From Pseudarthrobacter sp. SSS035 (GTDB lineage: Bacteria; Actinomycetota; Actinomycetes; Actinomycetales; Micrococcaceae), in assembly GCF_023273875.1 (NCBI RefSeq), contig NZ_CP096882.1, positions 4,960,001 through 5,024,000 on the forward strand: DNA of 64,000 nt, given 5' to 3'. The notes beneath the pieces are model-generated. The model saw nothing but the letters and a program-made list of their open reading frames with translations, made no database searches and had not been told where the DNA came from. The translations under genes were made by a program, and so were the position numbers. Shown here in pieces: positions 17,414 to 24,578 of the stretch (the stretch's first letter is position 1; the number at the start of each line of letters is the position of its first letter).

Positions 17414-17735
17414 GTGGACTGGTCAATCCAGGAAATCGCGAAGATTGTCGGCACGACCAGCCGCATGCTGCGCCACTATGACGACATCGGGCTTCTCAAG
17501 CCCTCCCGACTGGCCAGAACGGGTACCGGTATTACGACTCTGCTGCCCTCGTGCAGCTGCAGCGGATCCTCCTCCTGCGCGGACTCGGACTCGGACTCCC
17601 GGCGCCTTCTGAGGCGCGAAACCGATGCCGTCCGCGCCCTCGGCTCGAGTGGCTGCGGCAGGAGGAGGCGCGGCTTGCACGGCATGCTGCCTCTTTCTCA
17701 GAGCAGCAAGGTCGTTGCGACACAAAGACCTGACC
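17414..17735 (+). pseudogene. MerR-family (TipA-like) regulator, broken
   Basis: A GTG at 17414 opens VDWSIQEIAKIVGTTSRMLR followed by HYDDIGLLKPSRL, a typical MerR helix-turn-helix. The frame breaks near 17520 and continues in another as ALVQLQRILLLRGLGLGLPA and LEWLRQEEARL, the dimerisation helix. The effector domain is missing. It is a relic of a TipA-like multidrug-responsive regulator. Confidence 0.72.
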
Positions 17736-17903
17736 GAGGGTTTGATGCGGCCCATGCTATTCAGCCATCACGGAGACGGTAAGGATAGTGCCTGGCGACG
17801 CTAAGACCTAGCAAGGTTGTCAGTTGTGCAGGTGGCTCGAAATGTCCGTAGTTGACAAAGCAGGCAGTTTTGACGACCGCGGACAAGACCAGCTTGCCAA
17901 GGA

Positions 17904-18212
17904 CTAGTGGGTGTTGGTCTGCGCGTCCTCGATGACGTCATACAAGGCAGTCCGGTGGTCTACCTTCTGCAGCTCGTCGAGCCTTGCGCGCGTGGAGAGA
18001 AAGGCGGGATCCTCATGCCAAGCCGCCCAGTCCCGCTGGCTTCTCCAGGTCCCGATGATGACCCGAGTGTCGCGTGCGTCAGCAGGGGAGAGCAACTGAC
18101 CGGAGATCCAGCCCTCCCTGTCGTGGGCTGATCTGAAGCGTTCTCGGATCAGTTGGTCCCACTCTTCCGCTGAGTCCGAATGGAGCTGCATGGTGCTGAC
18201 GACGGTAATCAT
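17904..18212 (-). CDS. Antibiotic-biosynthesis-monooxygenase (ABM) domain protein
   Basis: This 102-residue protein is a single ABM ferredoxin-like domain (ITVVSTMQLHSDSAEEWDQL, then GTWRSQRDWAAWHEDPAF). Such small dimeric proteins act as cofactor-free quinone-forming monooxygenases, heme-degrading enzymes or stress proteins. The start at 18212 has a strong GAGGAGG site. It sits alone between degraded genes and is probably an intact survivor. No particular substrate can be assigned. Confidence 0.82.
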   Translation of the reverse strand: MITVVSTMQLHSDSAEEWDQLIRERFRSAHDREGWISGQLLSPADARDTRVIIGTWRSQRDWAAWHEDPAFLSTRARLDELQKVDHRTALYDVIEDAQTNTH

Positions 18213-18849
18213 GGAACCTCCTCGAAGGATCGGCTATCCGAGTGCAGTGTGGACAGGTTCTCAGGTTAGATGCTGGCCGTCAACGGGATGGTGCTGCTGC
18301 ACTCCCAGGTCGGATGGCACGGCCATCACAAAAGCCGCCCAGCGCAGCGCGATAAACTCGGCCGCGGAGCTGAGCGGTCTCCTCGTGGTGCCGGCGTTGG
18401 TCGAGTCGATCGGACTGGAGAGCCAGGCTCAGCTCGCCGAGAACCCCGAGTCCGTAGAGGCTGACACCCAGTGTTTGGAGTGGAAAGCCAGGAATGGCTA
18501 CCGGGCAGGGTTCGGTTACGTGCTCGGCCCTCCGTTGCATCCTCTGGGCTGGCCCGCGTGGATCATCGAGGCAGCAACAGCAGATACCCCTGCAGATGAA
18601 GGTAACCCACCCTAGTTCCCACGACAATTGACCAGAACCCGTTGAGGGCGCAGGACAAACCAAGGCTGTTTGCGACAGGAAGACTCCAAGGAGTTCGTGC
18701 ACCCTTCGTGGCCTCACTCCACTGAGGCATTTCAGTACTCCATACGGCCTGAAGACCCCTCAATTGACCGTTCTGACCGCTACCTTGACGTAATCCGCTG
18801 TCGGGCCTGGAACTCATGAGCTAGACACGTTTTGGGGTTGCCTGAAAAC
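18213..18849. other. No recognisable gene; degraded DNA
   Basis: Short frames occur (for example 18340-18615 on the plus strand) but I recognise none of them and they lack ribosome sites. Bases 18830-18850 read GCCTGAAAACCGTGGAC, which looks like the end of an IS3-type element. A related TCCCTGAAAACGGTGG occurs near 50783. Confidence 0.4.
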
Positions 18850-18879
18850 CGTGGACAGTTGATCAGGCGGCGTGTGCCA

Positions 18880-19090
18880 ACTGAGATCTATTTGTGGTGA
18901 GGAATCGTTCGTGTTCACGGGTGTGGTGTAGCCCAGGGCTGAGTGCAGCCGGGCACGGTTATAGAACTCCTCGATCCAGCGCCCGTTGCCTGGATCGCTG
19001 CCTGCCTGGTTGCACGGCGGCGCCGGTCATAGAACTCGGTCTTCAAGGTGGACCAGAACGATTCCTGCATCGCCTTGAGGGGTCGCGCGG
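18880..19090 (-). pseudogene. IS3-family transposase (orfB) C-terminal remnant
   Basis: On the minus strand the sequence reads LKAMQESFWSTLKTEFYDRR, then after a frame change WIEEFYNRARLHSALGYTTP. This is the end of the integrase core of IS3-family OrfB, including the catalytic-glutamate region QESFWSTLK. The rest of the transposase is gone. It marks one of the recombination scars of this region. Confidence 0.75.
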
Positions 19091-19540
19091 ATTGGCTTAG
19101 GAGGACGTTCCCACGTCGGTTCTGCCTCGGGCCTCTTAGCCGCTAGTCCTGACATTTGAAGACCCTCTTCCGGTGGAACAGGGCCGTCCCTACTGGCTCG
19201 TCTCGAATTACACTTCGCCAGGGCTGGGCCGCTCTTAGGGCGTTCCCCAGCTAACGGCCCCGCCAGGGCAGGTACGCTTTAGGCAGCGACCTCGGCCAGC
19301 ACTTCGTCTCGCAGCGGAGGCCTGCACGACAGGCCTTGAGAGGGGAGCCCGGGTTGATGGGTAAAAATGGAGGAAGACAGCACCCGTGATCATGCTCTTA
19401 CAGCCGCGGTTCGATGCCTGCGCCGCTGCGGGAGGTTTTGGAGTGACGGCACGACATTTACGAGGTTAGCGACCACTAACTGGAGTAACCACCTCTACCA
19501 GCCAGCAGTCTTTGCTATCGAAACGGAAAGGCGGTTCTTA
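19091..19540. other. No recognisable gene
   Basis: I find no open frame with a ribosome site and family resemblance in this stretch. It is probably degraded sequence between the IS3 remnant and the MocA-like gene. Confidence 0.4.
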
Positions 19541-19550
19541 GGTGGAGCAT

Positions 19551-20444
19551 ATGACACCCCTTCCAGCTCCGGGCGGCATTAAGGGCGACGCCACTGCCGA
19601 TACCACCGCTGTCCTTCTCGCCGCGGGTGCCGGCACGAGGCTGGGGCGCGGCCCGAAGGCGCTGCTGCCGTTCCGGGGCCGCACCCTCGTTGAAGTACTG
19701 GCAGACGTCCTGCTCGACGGCGGCTGCCGCGAAGCCGTGGTAATACTCGGGGCCGGGGCGGAGTGGGTACGGAAAGTCCCTGGACTGCAGCCGCACAGTT
19801 TGGTGGAGAACCCCGACTGGCAGACCGGCATGGGCAGCTCGTTCAAATTGGGGCTTACCACCGCGCGGCCTCAGGACCATGTGCTCGTGGCACTTGTGGA
19901 CCAGCCGGGGCTCACACCGGAAACCGTGGGCTTGCTGCTGAAGGCACACACGCCCGGCCGCGTCACGGCCGCCGCGTACCGGAACGACTCCTATTCTGAA
20001 GGCTTGGGTTCTGGAGGCACGGGTGCTGAGGGTGGCCCAGGGAACGTGCGGCGCGGTCATCCCCTGCTGCTGGATGCAACGCTGCGTGCCAAAGCCGCGG
20101 CGTCCGCAACAGGCGACGCCGGTGCCCGGTTTTTCCTGCAGGCGCACCCGGAGCTGATCGACCTGGTGGATTGCACCCCGGCTTCGGGTCAGGCCAGTCC
20201 GGCGGGAAAGACCTCGACACCCCGGACCAGCTGCACCTGCTTGGCTAGCACCTGCTTGACTAGAGCAGCTGCTTTGCCGAGCTCCGAGGTCTCGGAAGAC
20301 AGGCTGTCGCTCGGTATGACCTCGGTCGCTCCCAGGTTACTTCCTTGCTTGTGGATGAGTGGACCTCGTACCTTTCGACTGCCGCGATGGGTCTCGTCCC
20401 AACGTACGCGGCAGTCGGGGCGGCGGCACCCATCATCTTCCTGA
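19551..20444 (+). CDS. MobA/MocA-like nucleotidyltransferase with a 3' frameshift
   Basis: This GT-A-fold NTP transferase matches the MocA/CoxI-type enzymes that finish the molybdenum cofactor for xanthine-oxidase-family hydroxylases (cytidylyl transfer). The NTP-binding motif VLLAAGAGTRLGRGPKALLP, the VENPDWQTGMGSSF segment and ALVDQPGLTPETV are intact. After LIDLVDCTPAS a frameshift near 20200 replaces the normal ending; the adjacent frame gives KDLDTPDQLHLLG and a stop at about 20250. The frame therefore reads on to 20444 through recombination scar. The missing C-terminal strand is short, so activity is possible but doubtful. The ATG at 19551 has GGTGGAG upstream. It lies near XdhC, its usual functional partner. 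Confidence 0.72.
   Translation: MTPLPAPGGIKGDATADTTAVLLAAGAGTRLGRGPKALLPFRGRTLVEVLADVLLDGGCREAVVILGAGAEWVRKVPGLQPHSLVENPDWQTGMGSSFKLGLTTARPQDHVLVALVDQPGLTPETVGLLLKAHTPGRVTAAAYRNDSYSEGLGSGGTGAEGGPGNVRRGHPLLLDATLRAKAAASATGDAGARFFLQAHPELIDLVDCTPASGQASPAGKTSTPRTSCTCLASTCLTRAAALPSSEVSEDRLSLGMTSVAPRLLPCLWMSGPRTFRLPRWVSSQRTRQSGRRHPSSS
20278..20371 (-). pseudogene. Fragment of the acrylyl-CoA reductase-like gene
   Basis: This stretch matches bases 7289-7393 inside the gene at 6918-7913, with the same orientation and a short internal deletion. It carries no start or stop. It joins directly to an MFS gene fragment, so it is part of a collapsed second copy of the whole cluster. Confidence 0.8.
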
Positions 20445-20544
20445 TCCTGAGGGTCATCCAGGGACTTTTTGTCGGCGGCGTGACCGCCACGACACACACG
20501 CTTGGCACAGAAAGCGTCCCGGAGCGCTGGCGCGGCCTGATGAG
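20370..20544 (+). pseudogene. Fragment of the MFS transporter gene (third copy)
   Basis: The translation STAAMGLVPTYAAVGAAAPI and onward to GTESVPERWRGLM matches residues of both intact MFS genes (8673-10073 and 29931-31328). It corresponds to about 8969-9135 of copy 1. It is too short to function. The edges are recombination joints. Confidence 0.88.
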
Positions 20545-20555
20545 GCTTGAAAATA

Positions 20556-20644
20556 GCTGGAACCTCCAAATTTCAAATGTGGCTCTACCTGTCCGCCAAG
20601 TGTGGCGGGCAACCCACGCCTTGCTTTGAAAAGGAGGTTCCAGC
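20556..20644. repeat. Long multi-stem palindrome at a recombination joint
   Basis: GCTGGAACCTCC (20556-20567) pairs perfectly with GGAGGTTCCAGC (20633-20644). Inside, TTTCAAA (20571-20577) pairs with TTTGAAA (20625-20631), GTGG with CCAC, and a central hairpin GTCCGCCA/TGGCGGGC closes on AGTG. The whole 89 bases can fold into one extended stem on either strand. It sits right after the MFS fragment. It could be a transposon end, an attC-like site or a structured RNA. Confidence 0.6.
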
Positions 20645-20844
20645 CCCCTGGACCACACTTCCTCGTCCTTCTGGCAGAGGCCATCAGCGCCGGGGACAGG
20701 GTCCGGAGCGCCCCGTCCCCAGCACATCACAAGCCGTCCATCCCAGCTGGGCGATCCGGATCCGACCCGGCGATAATGGCCTTCAGAAGGACCGGGCGCC
20801 CCTTCGAACGCCAGCCTCCTCCTGCCTCATATCGCCTAGTCCAG

Positions 20845-21030
20845 CAGCACCAGGCTTTACAGGCCGAGGAGTTTCTGCGGAGCACCGTTGGCACGCTTCA
20901 TCCTGAAGACCCGCGGACAGCGGGAGCCCATCTCGATCCGCTTATATCTGCCGCTGCTGTCGAAAAGGTGCCCGGGTCTGTGGACCTTGCTACAGGGCCG
21001 GACACTGGTGGTGGGCGGCGACAACAGCGG
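20845..21030 (+). pseudogene. Fragment of the aldehyde dehydrogenase gene
   Basis: Bases here match 11727-11910 of the intact ALDH gene (for example the segment encoding AEEFLRS and the following GAHLGPLISAAALEKV region) with scattered substitutions. The order acrylyl-CoA reductase, MFS, ALDH is the same as in the intact cluster at 6918-12291. It is a remnant of a deleted duplicate. Confidence 0.82.
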
Positions 21031-21089
21031 TTCTTCCGCCGGCGCCTCCAGCAAGGGCGGTGCTGCCGGCAACCAGTTTCGCGGCTTCC

Positions 21090-22238
21090 CTAAAAAGGAA
21101 CCTTCTCGGAGTGCTCCTTGGCGTTTGGCTGATACCGGCTCTGCCGGCCATGGATCGGCGTCGACATGGAGGTGAGTCGGCGGCCGCTGCCTCCCCAGGC
21201 AGACGCAACGATCTCAGCGGCGATGGACACTGCTGTTTCTTCCGGGGTTCGGGCACCCAGATCCAGTCCAATGGGGGAGGAAAGCCTGGCCAGGGCGTGC
21301 TCTTCGACACCGGCATCCCGCAAACGGACCATGCGGTCCTCGTGCGTCCGCCGGCTACCCATGGCTCCAATGTAGGCGGCATCGGTCTGCAATGCGGCCT
21401 CTAGCAACGGAACGTCGAATTTCGGGTCGTGGGTCAGAACGCAGATGACGGTCCTGGCATCAACGACGGCGTCTGCCAGGAATTTGTGCGGCCACTGCAC
21501 AACAATCTCATCAGCTTCCGGGAAGCGCCGCGGTGTCGCGAACACCGGGCGCGCGTCACACAGGGTGACTCGGTAACCGAGGAACTTGCCCATGCGTACT
21601 ACCGCTGCTGCGAAATCTATGGCACCAAACACAAACATCCGGGGCGGAGGTGTGAAGGAGGCAACGAACACGGCCACGTCGTCAACTCTCTGTTCGCCGT
21701 CTTGTCCGAGGTGTAGGGTCCCCGTCCGGCCAGCTTCCAAAAAACCACGCGCTTGGATAGAGACGCCCAGGTCCAGGCCTGTCGATCCAAGGGACCCTGA
21801 AACGAAATCACTTCCGATCACCAGATGGCGGCCGACGTTTGAGCTGCCTCCGGTGACTGTGGCCACGCTGAGAGCCTGACAATCCTCAACTGCCTGGGCT
21901 ACGCGAAGAAATTCAGGAAAAGTCTCCCTGGTGACCGGCTCGATAAAGACTTCTATGGTTCCGCCGCACGTAAGCCCTGCAGCAAAAGCGTCACCGTCTG
22001 CGACGCCGTAAACCACCGAAACCGGCTCGCCCGTCGCCAGGACCTGCTTCCCGAGTTCGTATACAGCACCTTCTACGCACCCGCCGGAAATGCTTCCGAC
22101 GGCTTCCCCCGACGTTGACACTGCCATGGCAGCGCCAGGTGGCCGCGGTGAGGACTCCCAGGTCCGGGTCACCGTCGCCAGGGCGAAAGCAGTTCCATCC
22201 TCGAACCAGGACTGCAGCTGGCCAACAATGTCCCTCAT
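21090..22238 (-). CDS. xdhC: XdhC family molybdenum hydroxylase maturation protein
   Basis: This 382-residue protein belongs to the XdhC/CoxI family, which binds molybdenum cofactor, promotes its sulfuration and loads it into xanthine-oxidase-family enzymes. The N-terminal domain shows ALATVTRTWESSPRPPGAAM and GSISGGCVEGAV with the conserved cysteine. The C-terminal Rossmann domain shows RMFVFGAIDFAAAVVRMGKF, ICVLTHDPKFD and IGAMGSRRTHEDR, ending in GLDLGARTPEETAVSIAAEI. The last residues (after GRRLTS) look like read-through from the neighbouring scar. It would mature the molybdenum hydroxylase encoded at 24575-29926. The ribosome site is weak. Confidence 0.92.
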   Translation of the reverse strand: MRDIVGQLQSWFEDGTAFALATVTRTWESSPRPPGAAMAVSTSGEAVGSISGGCVEGAVYELGKQVLATGEPVSVVYGVADGDAFAAGLTCGGTIEVFIEPVTRETFPEFLRVAQAVEDCQALSVATVTGGSSNVGRHLVIGSDFVSGSLGSTGLDLGVSIQARGFLEAGRTGTLHLGQDGEQRVDDVAVFVASFTPPPRMFVFGAIDFAAAVVRMGKFLGYRVTLCDARPVFATPRRFPEADEIVVQWPHKFLADAVVDARTVICVLTHDPKFDVPLLEAALQTDAAYIGAMGSRRTHEDRMVRLRDAGVEEHALARLSSPIGLDLGARTPEETAVSIAAEIVASAWGGSGRRLTSMSTPIHGRQSRYQPNAKEHSEKVPF

Positions 22239-22391
22239 GAGCAGTGAATTCCAGGATCATGTCTGTTTTCCATCTTCAAACCGCCTATCGGTATTGGTAA
22301 TTCAAGCTCATGGATGCGGGCGTTCGGCGCTCAATAGTCCGAGCCACGCTTGGGCCGTCCCTTTCCCATCACTGTTCCAACCCCGGCGATG

Positions 22392-22940
22392 CTAACTTTC
22401 GTGCTCAAGTTCGAACTCTTCCCAGAACTTCAGCGCTGCGTGCTCGAGCGCGAGCCCAAGGCGCAACGGGACCATCCGGTGCGCTACGTCCTCCCGGCCA
22501 CTGAACCGTTCCTGCATGGCGGCGTATGTCCTGATTCGGTCATGGTGCTGGACAATTTGTTCCTTCGCGAGTAGCAGAAGATTTTCAGGGTGCGCCAGTT
22601 CACCGAAGAACAGTTTCATCTGCGCGATGTCCCTGACCTGCATCTGCTCACCGGTGGGCTCTGCGAGCCAGACACGCAGTTCACGCGTTCCCTCATCAGT
22701 GATTGAGTACGTCTGGCGCCGGCGCCCGTCAGCCTCGGTTGAGACAGTCAGCAGCCCGGCCTTGACGAGGCTCTTTGGCTCGGAGTAGAGCTGTGCGTGT
22801 GGGAATGGCCAAAAGTACCCAACCGAATGCCCGATGGCGCGCTTCAGGTCATACGAGGTGCTGGGCCCTCGCACGGCGACCATCCCGAGAATTACGTATG
22901 AGGTTGGGGTCAGCTTAGCCATTGACATGCTATCAAGCAT
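22392..22940 (-). CDS. PadR family transcriptional regulator
   Basis: This 182-residue protein has the PadR winged helix (TPTSYVILGMVAVRGPSTSY, then YFWPFPHAQLYSEPKSLVKA and the wing GRRRQTYSITDEGTREL) and a C-terminal helical dimerisation part (Vir-like). PadR proteins are mostly repressors of phenolic acid or detoxification genes. It is divergent from the CoA ligase operon, and repeated ACCGTA elements lie in the gap. Starts at 22940, 22928 and 22922 are all possible; 22940 has AAGGAC upstream. It probably represses the furoate-type operon and is relieved by an acyl-CoA or acid substrate. Confidence 0.9.
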   Translation of the reverse strand: MLDSMSMAKLTPTSYVILGMVAVRGPSTSYDLKRAIGHSVGYFWPFPHAQLYSEPKSLVKAGLLTVSTEADGRRRQTYSITDEGTRELRVWLAEPTGEQMQVRDIAQMKLFFGELAHPENLLLLAKEQIVQHHDRIRTYAAMQERFSGREDVAHRMVPLRLGLALEHAALKFWEEFELEHES

Positions 22941-22973
22941 ACCGTAGTGTCCTTACCGTATTGAATATACGGT
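22941..22973. promoter_or_regulatory. Candidate PadR operator
   Basis: ACCGTA occurs at 22941-22946 and 22955-22960, and its complement TACGGT at 22968-22973. ACCGTAT and ATACGGT form a 7-bp inverted repeat with a 5-base spacer (22955-22973). The cluster overlaps the divergent promoters of padR and the CoA ligase gene. Confidence 0.5.
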
Positions 22974-23021
22974 CCGGAATGGACTGTGTTGGATCAACGT
23001 CGATCGGTCAGGAGAAGCTGC

Positions 23022-24578
23022 GTGGATATTGCCACCACTTTAAGATGGGCTGCCGAGCGCTATCCACAGCGGCTCGCTGTAGGGGGCGCGCACCCTCTGA
23101 CGTACGCCGAGTGGGACAAGCGCACGGATCAGCTGGCCATGGCCCTGCTTGCCCTCGGACCCGTCCCCGGCGACCGCGTCGTCCTCATGCTTCAGGGCGG
23201 CGAGCCGCTGGCTTCGCTCCATCTGGCCACCCAGAAAGCCAATCTGACCTCCGTTCCTCTGTCAACACGGTTCGGCGTCCACGAACTGGCTCATTGTGTG
23301 GGCGATTGCTCGCCAGCCCTGATTGTGGTCGATGACACCACCGCAGACCTGGTGTCCGAGGCTTGTACTTCCCTCCATGCCTCGGCGGCCATCGTGCATG
23401 TCAATGACCTTCGCACACCGCGGCAGTATGCCCGTTCGCTGCCGAGCGCTCCAGCCGAATCTGATTTGAGTGTGATGCTCTACACTTCCGGTACCACGGG
23501 AAAGCCCAAGGGCGTGCCGCGCACACATAAGGCGGAACATTCGGCGGCGGTGGCCCACCTGATCCAAACGGGCCAGCCGACGGGCGCCGTGTCCCTAGGT
23601 GTCATGCCAATGTTCCACACCATGGGGCTGCGGTCCCTGCTCGCAAGTGTCATCGGCGCCGGAACCTGGGTCCCGCAGGCCAAGTTCAGCGCTGATGAGT
23701 CGATGGAGCTGATTATTGAAAACGACATCGATACGCTTTATCTGGTTCCCACAATCTATTGGTCGCTGTACCAGACCGGTCGGTTCCCGGAGGCACACAG
23801 CGTGCGGCGTCTCGCCTATGCCGGGGCGGCCATGACCTCCACACTTGCCCAGCAGCTTGTGGAGGCCGTGCAGCCCGAACGGTTCGTTAACCACTTCGGC
23901 AGCACCGAGATCTACACTTTTACGATCGGCCCTGACAGTGCGCGAAAGCCCGGATGCGCAGGCCGTGCCGGAGTCTTCTCCAACGTCCGCCTCGTGGATC
24001 CCGTACCAGGGGCGCATCCCGATCAGATTGTTGCCAAAGGTGAGCAGGGGCAAATCGCGGTCAGCATGGACAGCCCTGAAGCATTTGCCGGCTACTGGAA
24101 CCGCCCCGACGCCGACGCAAAATCCATTCGGGACGGCTGGTATTTTCCGGGGGATCTCGCCACAGAGGATGACGACGGTGACCTGTGGGTTTCGGGGCGC
24201 GTCGATGACATGATCAACTCCGGCGGCGAAAACCTCTATCCCGAGGAGATCGAGCGCAGCCTTGCCGGCTGCCCCTACATGGAGAATGTGGTGGTCGCCG
24301 GGACCCCCCACGACAAATGGGGGTCAGCCGTCACAGCCTTCTTCGTCCCAGCGGACCGGACCGACCCCCGCCTGGCCCTCGCCCAGGTCGAGACATGGGT
24401 ACGCGAGAAATCCGGCCTGCCCTCGCTTCAACGACCGAAACGACTCGTCGCGATTGACGCTATCCCGACCTCTGCGGTCGGCAAGATCCTCCGCCGCAGG
24501 CTCGTCGACGGCGACTACAAAGTCCTCGCCGATACAGAGAGCAACCAGTCCCCACCACCTGCCAGGAGCCCCCAATGA
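23022..24578 (+). CDS. AMP-forming acyl-CoA ligase, furoyl-CoA synthetase candidate
   Basis: This 518-residue ANL-superfamily ligase activates a carboxylic acid to its CoA thioester with ATP. The P-loop YTSGTTGKPKGVPRTHKAEH, the motif NHFGSTEIYT, the hinge-region DGWYFPGDLATED and GRVDDMINSGGENLYPEEIE are present. The catalytic lysine lies in PTSAVGKILRR. A GTG at 23022 with GGAGAAG upstream is preferred over a longer frame from 22986. The gene heads an operon with overlapping molybdenum hydroxylase subunits, and its stop overlaps the next start. In the furoate pathway HmfD does this first step, which fits, but other ring acids are possible. Confidence 0.9.
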   Translation: MDIATTLRWAAERYPQRLAVGGAHPLTYAEWDKRTDQLAMALLALGPVPGDRVVLMLQGGEPLASLHLATQKANLTSVPLSTRFGVHELAHCVGDCSPALIVVDDTTADLVSEACTSLHASAAIVHVNDLRTPRQYARSLPSAPAESDLSVMLYTSGTTGKPKGVPRTHKAEHSAAVAHLIQTGQPTGAVSLGVMPMFHTMGLRSLLASVIGAGTWVPQAKFSADESMELIIENDIDTLYLVPTIYWSLYQTGRFPEAHSVRRLAYAGAAMTSTLAQQLVEAVQPERFVNHFGSTEIYTFTIGPDSARKPGCAGRAGVFSNVRLVDPVPGAHPDQIVAKGEQGQIAVSMDSPEAFAGYWNRPDADAKSIRDGWYFPGDLATEDDDGDLWVSGRVDDMINSGGENLYPEEIERSLAGCPYMENVVVAGTPHDKWGSAVTAFFVPADRTDPRLALAQVETWVREKSGLPSLQRPKRLVAIDAIPTSAVGKILRRRLVDGDYKVLADTESNQSPPPARSPQ

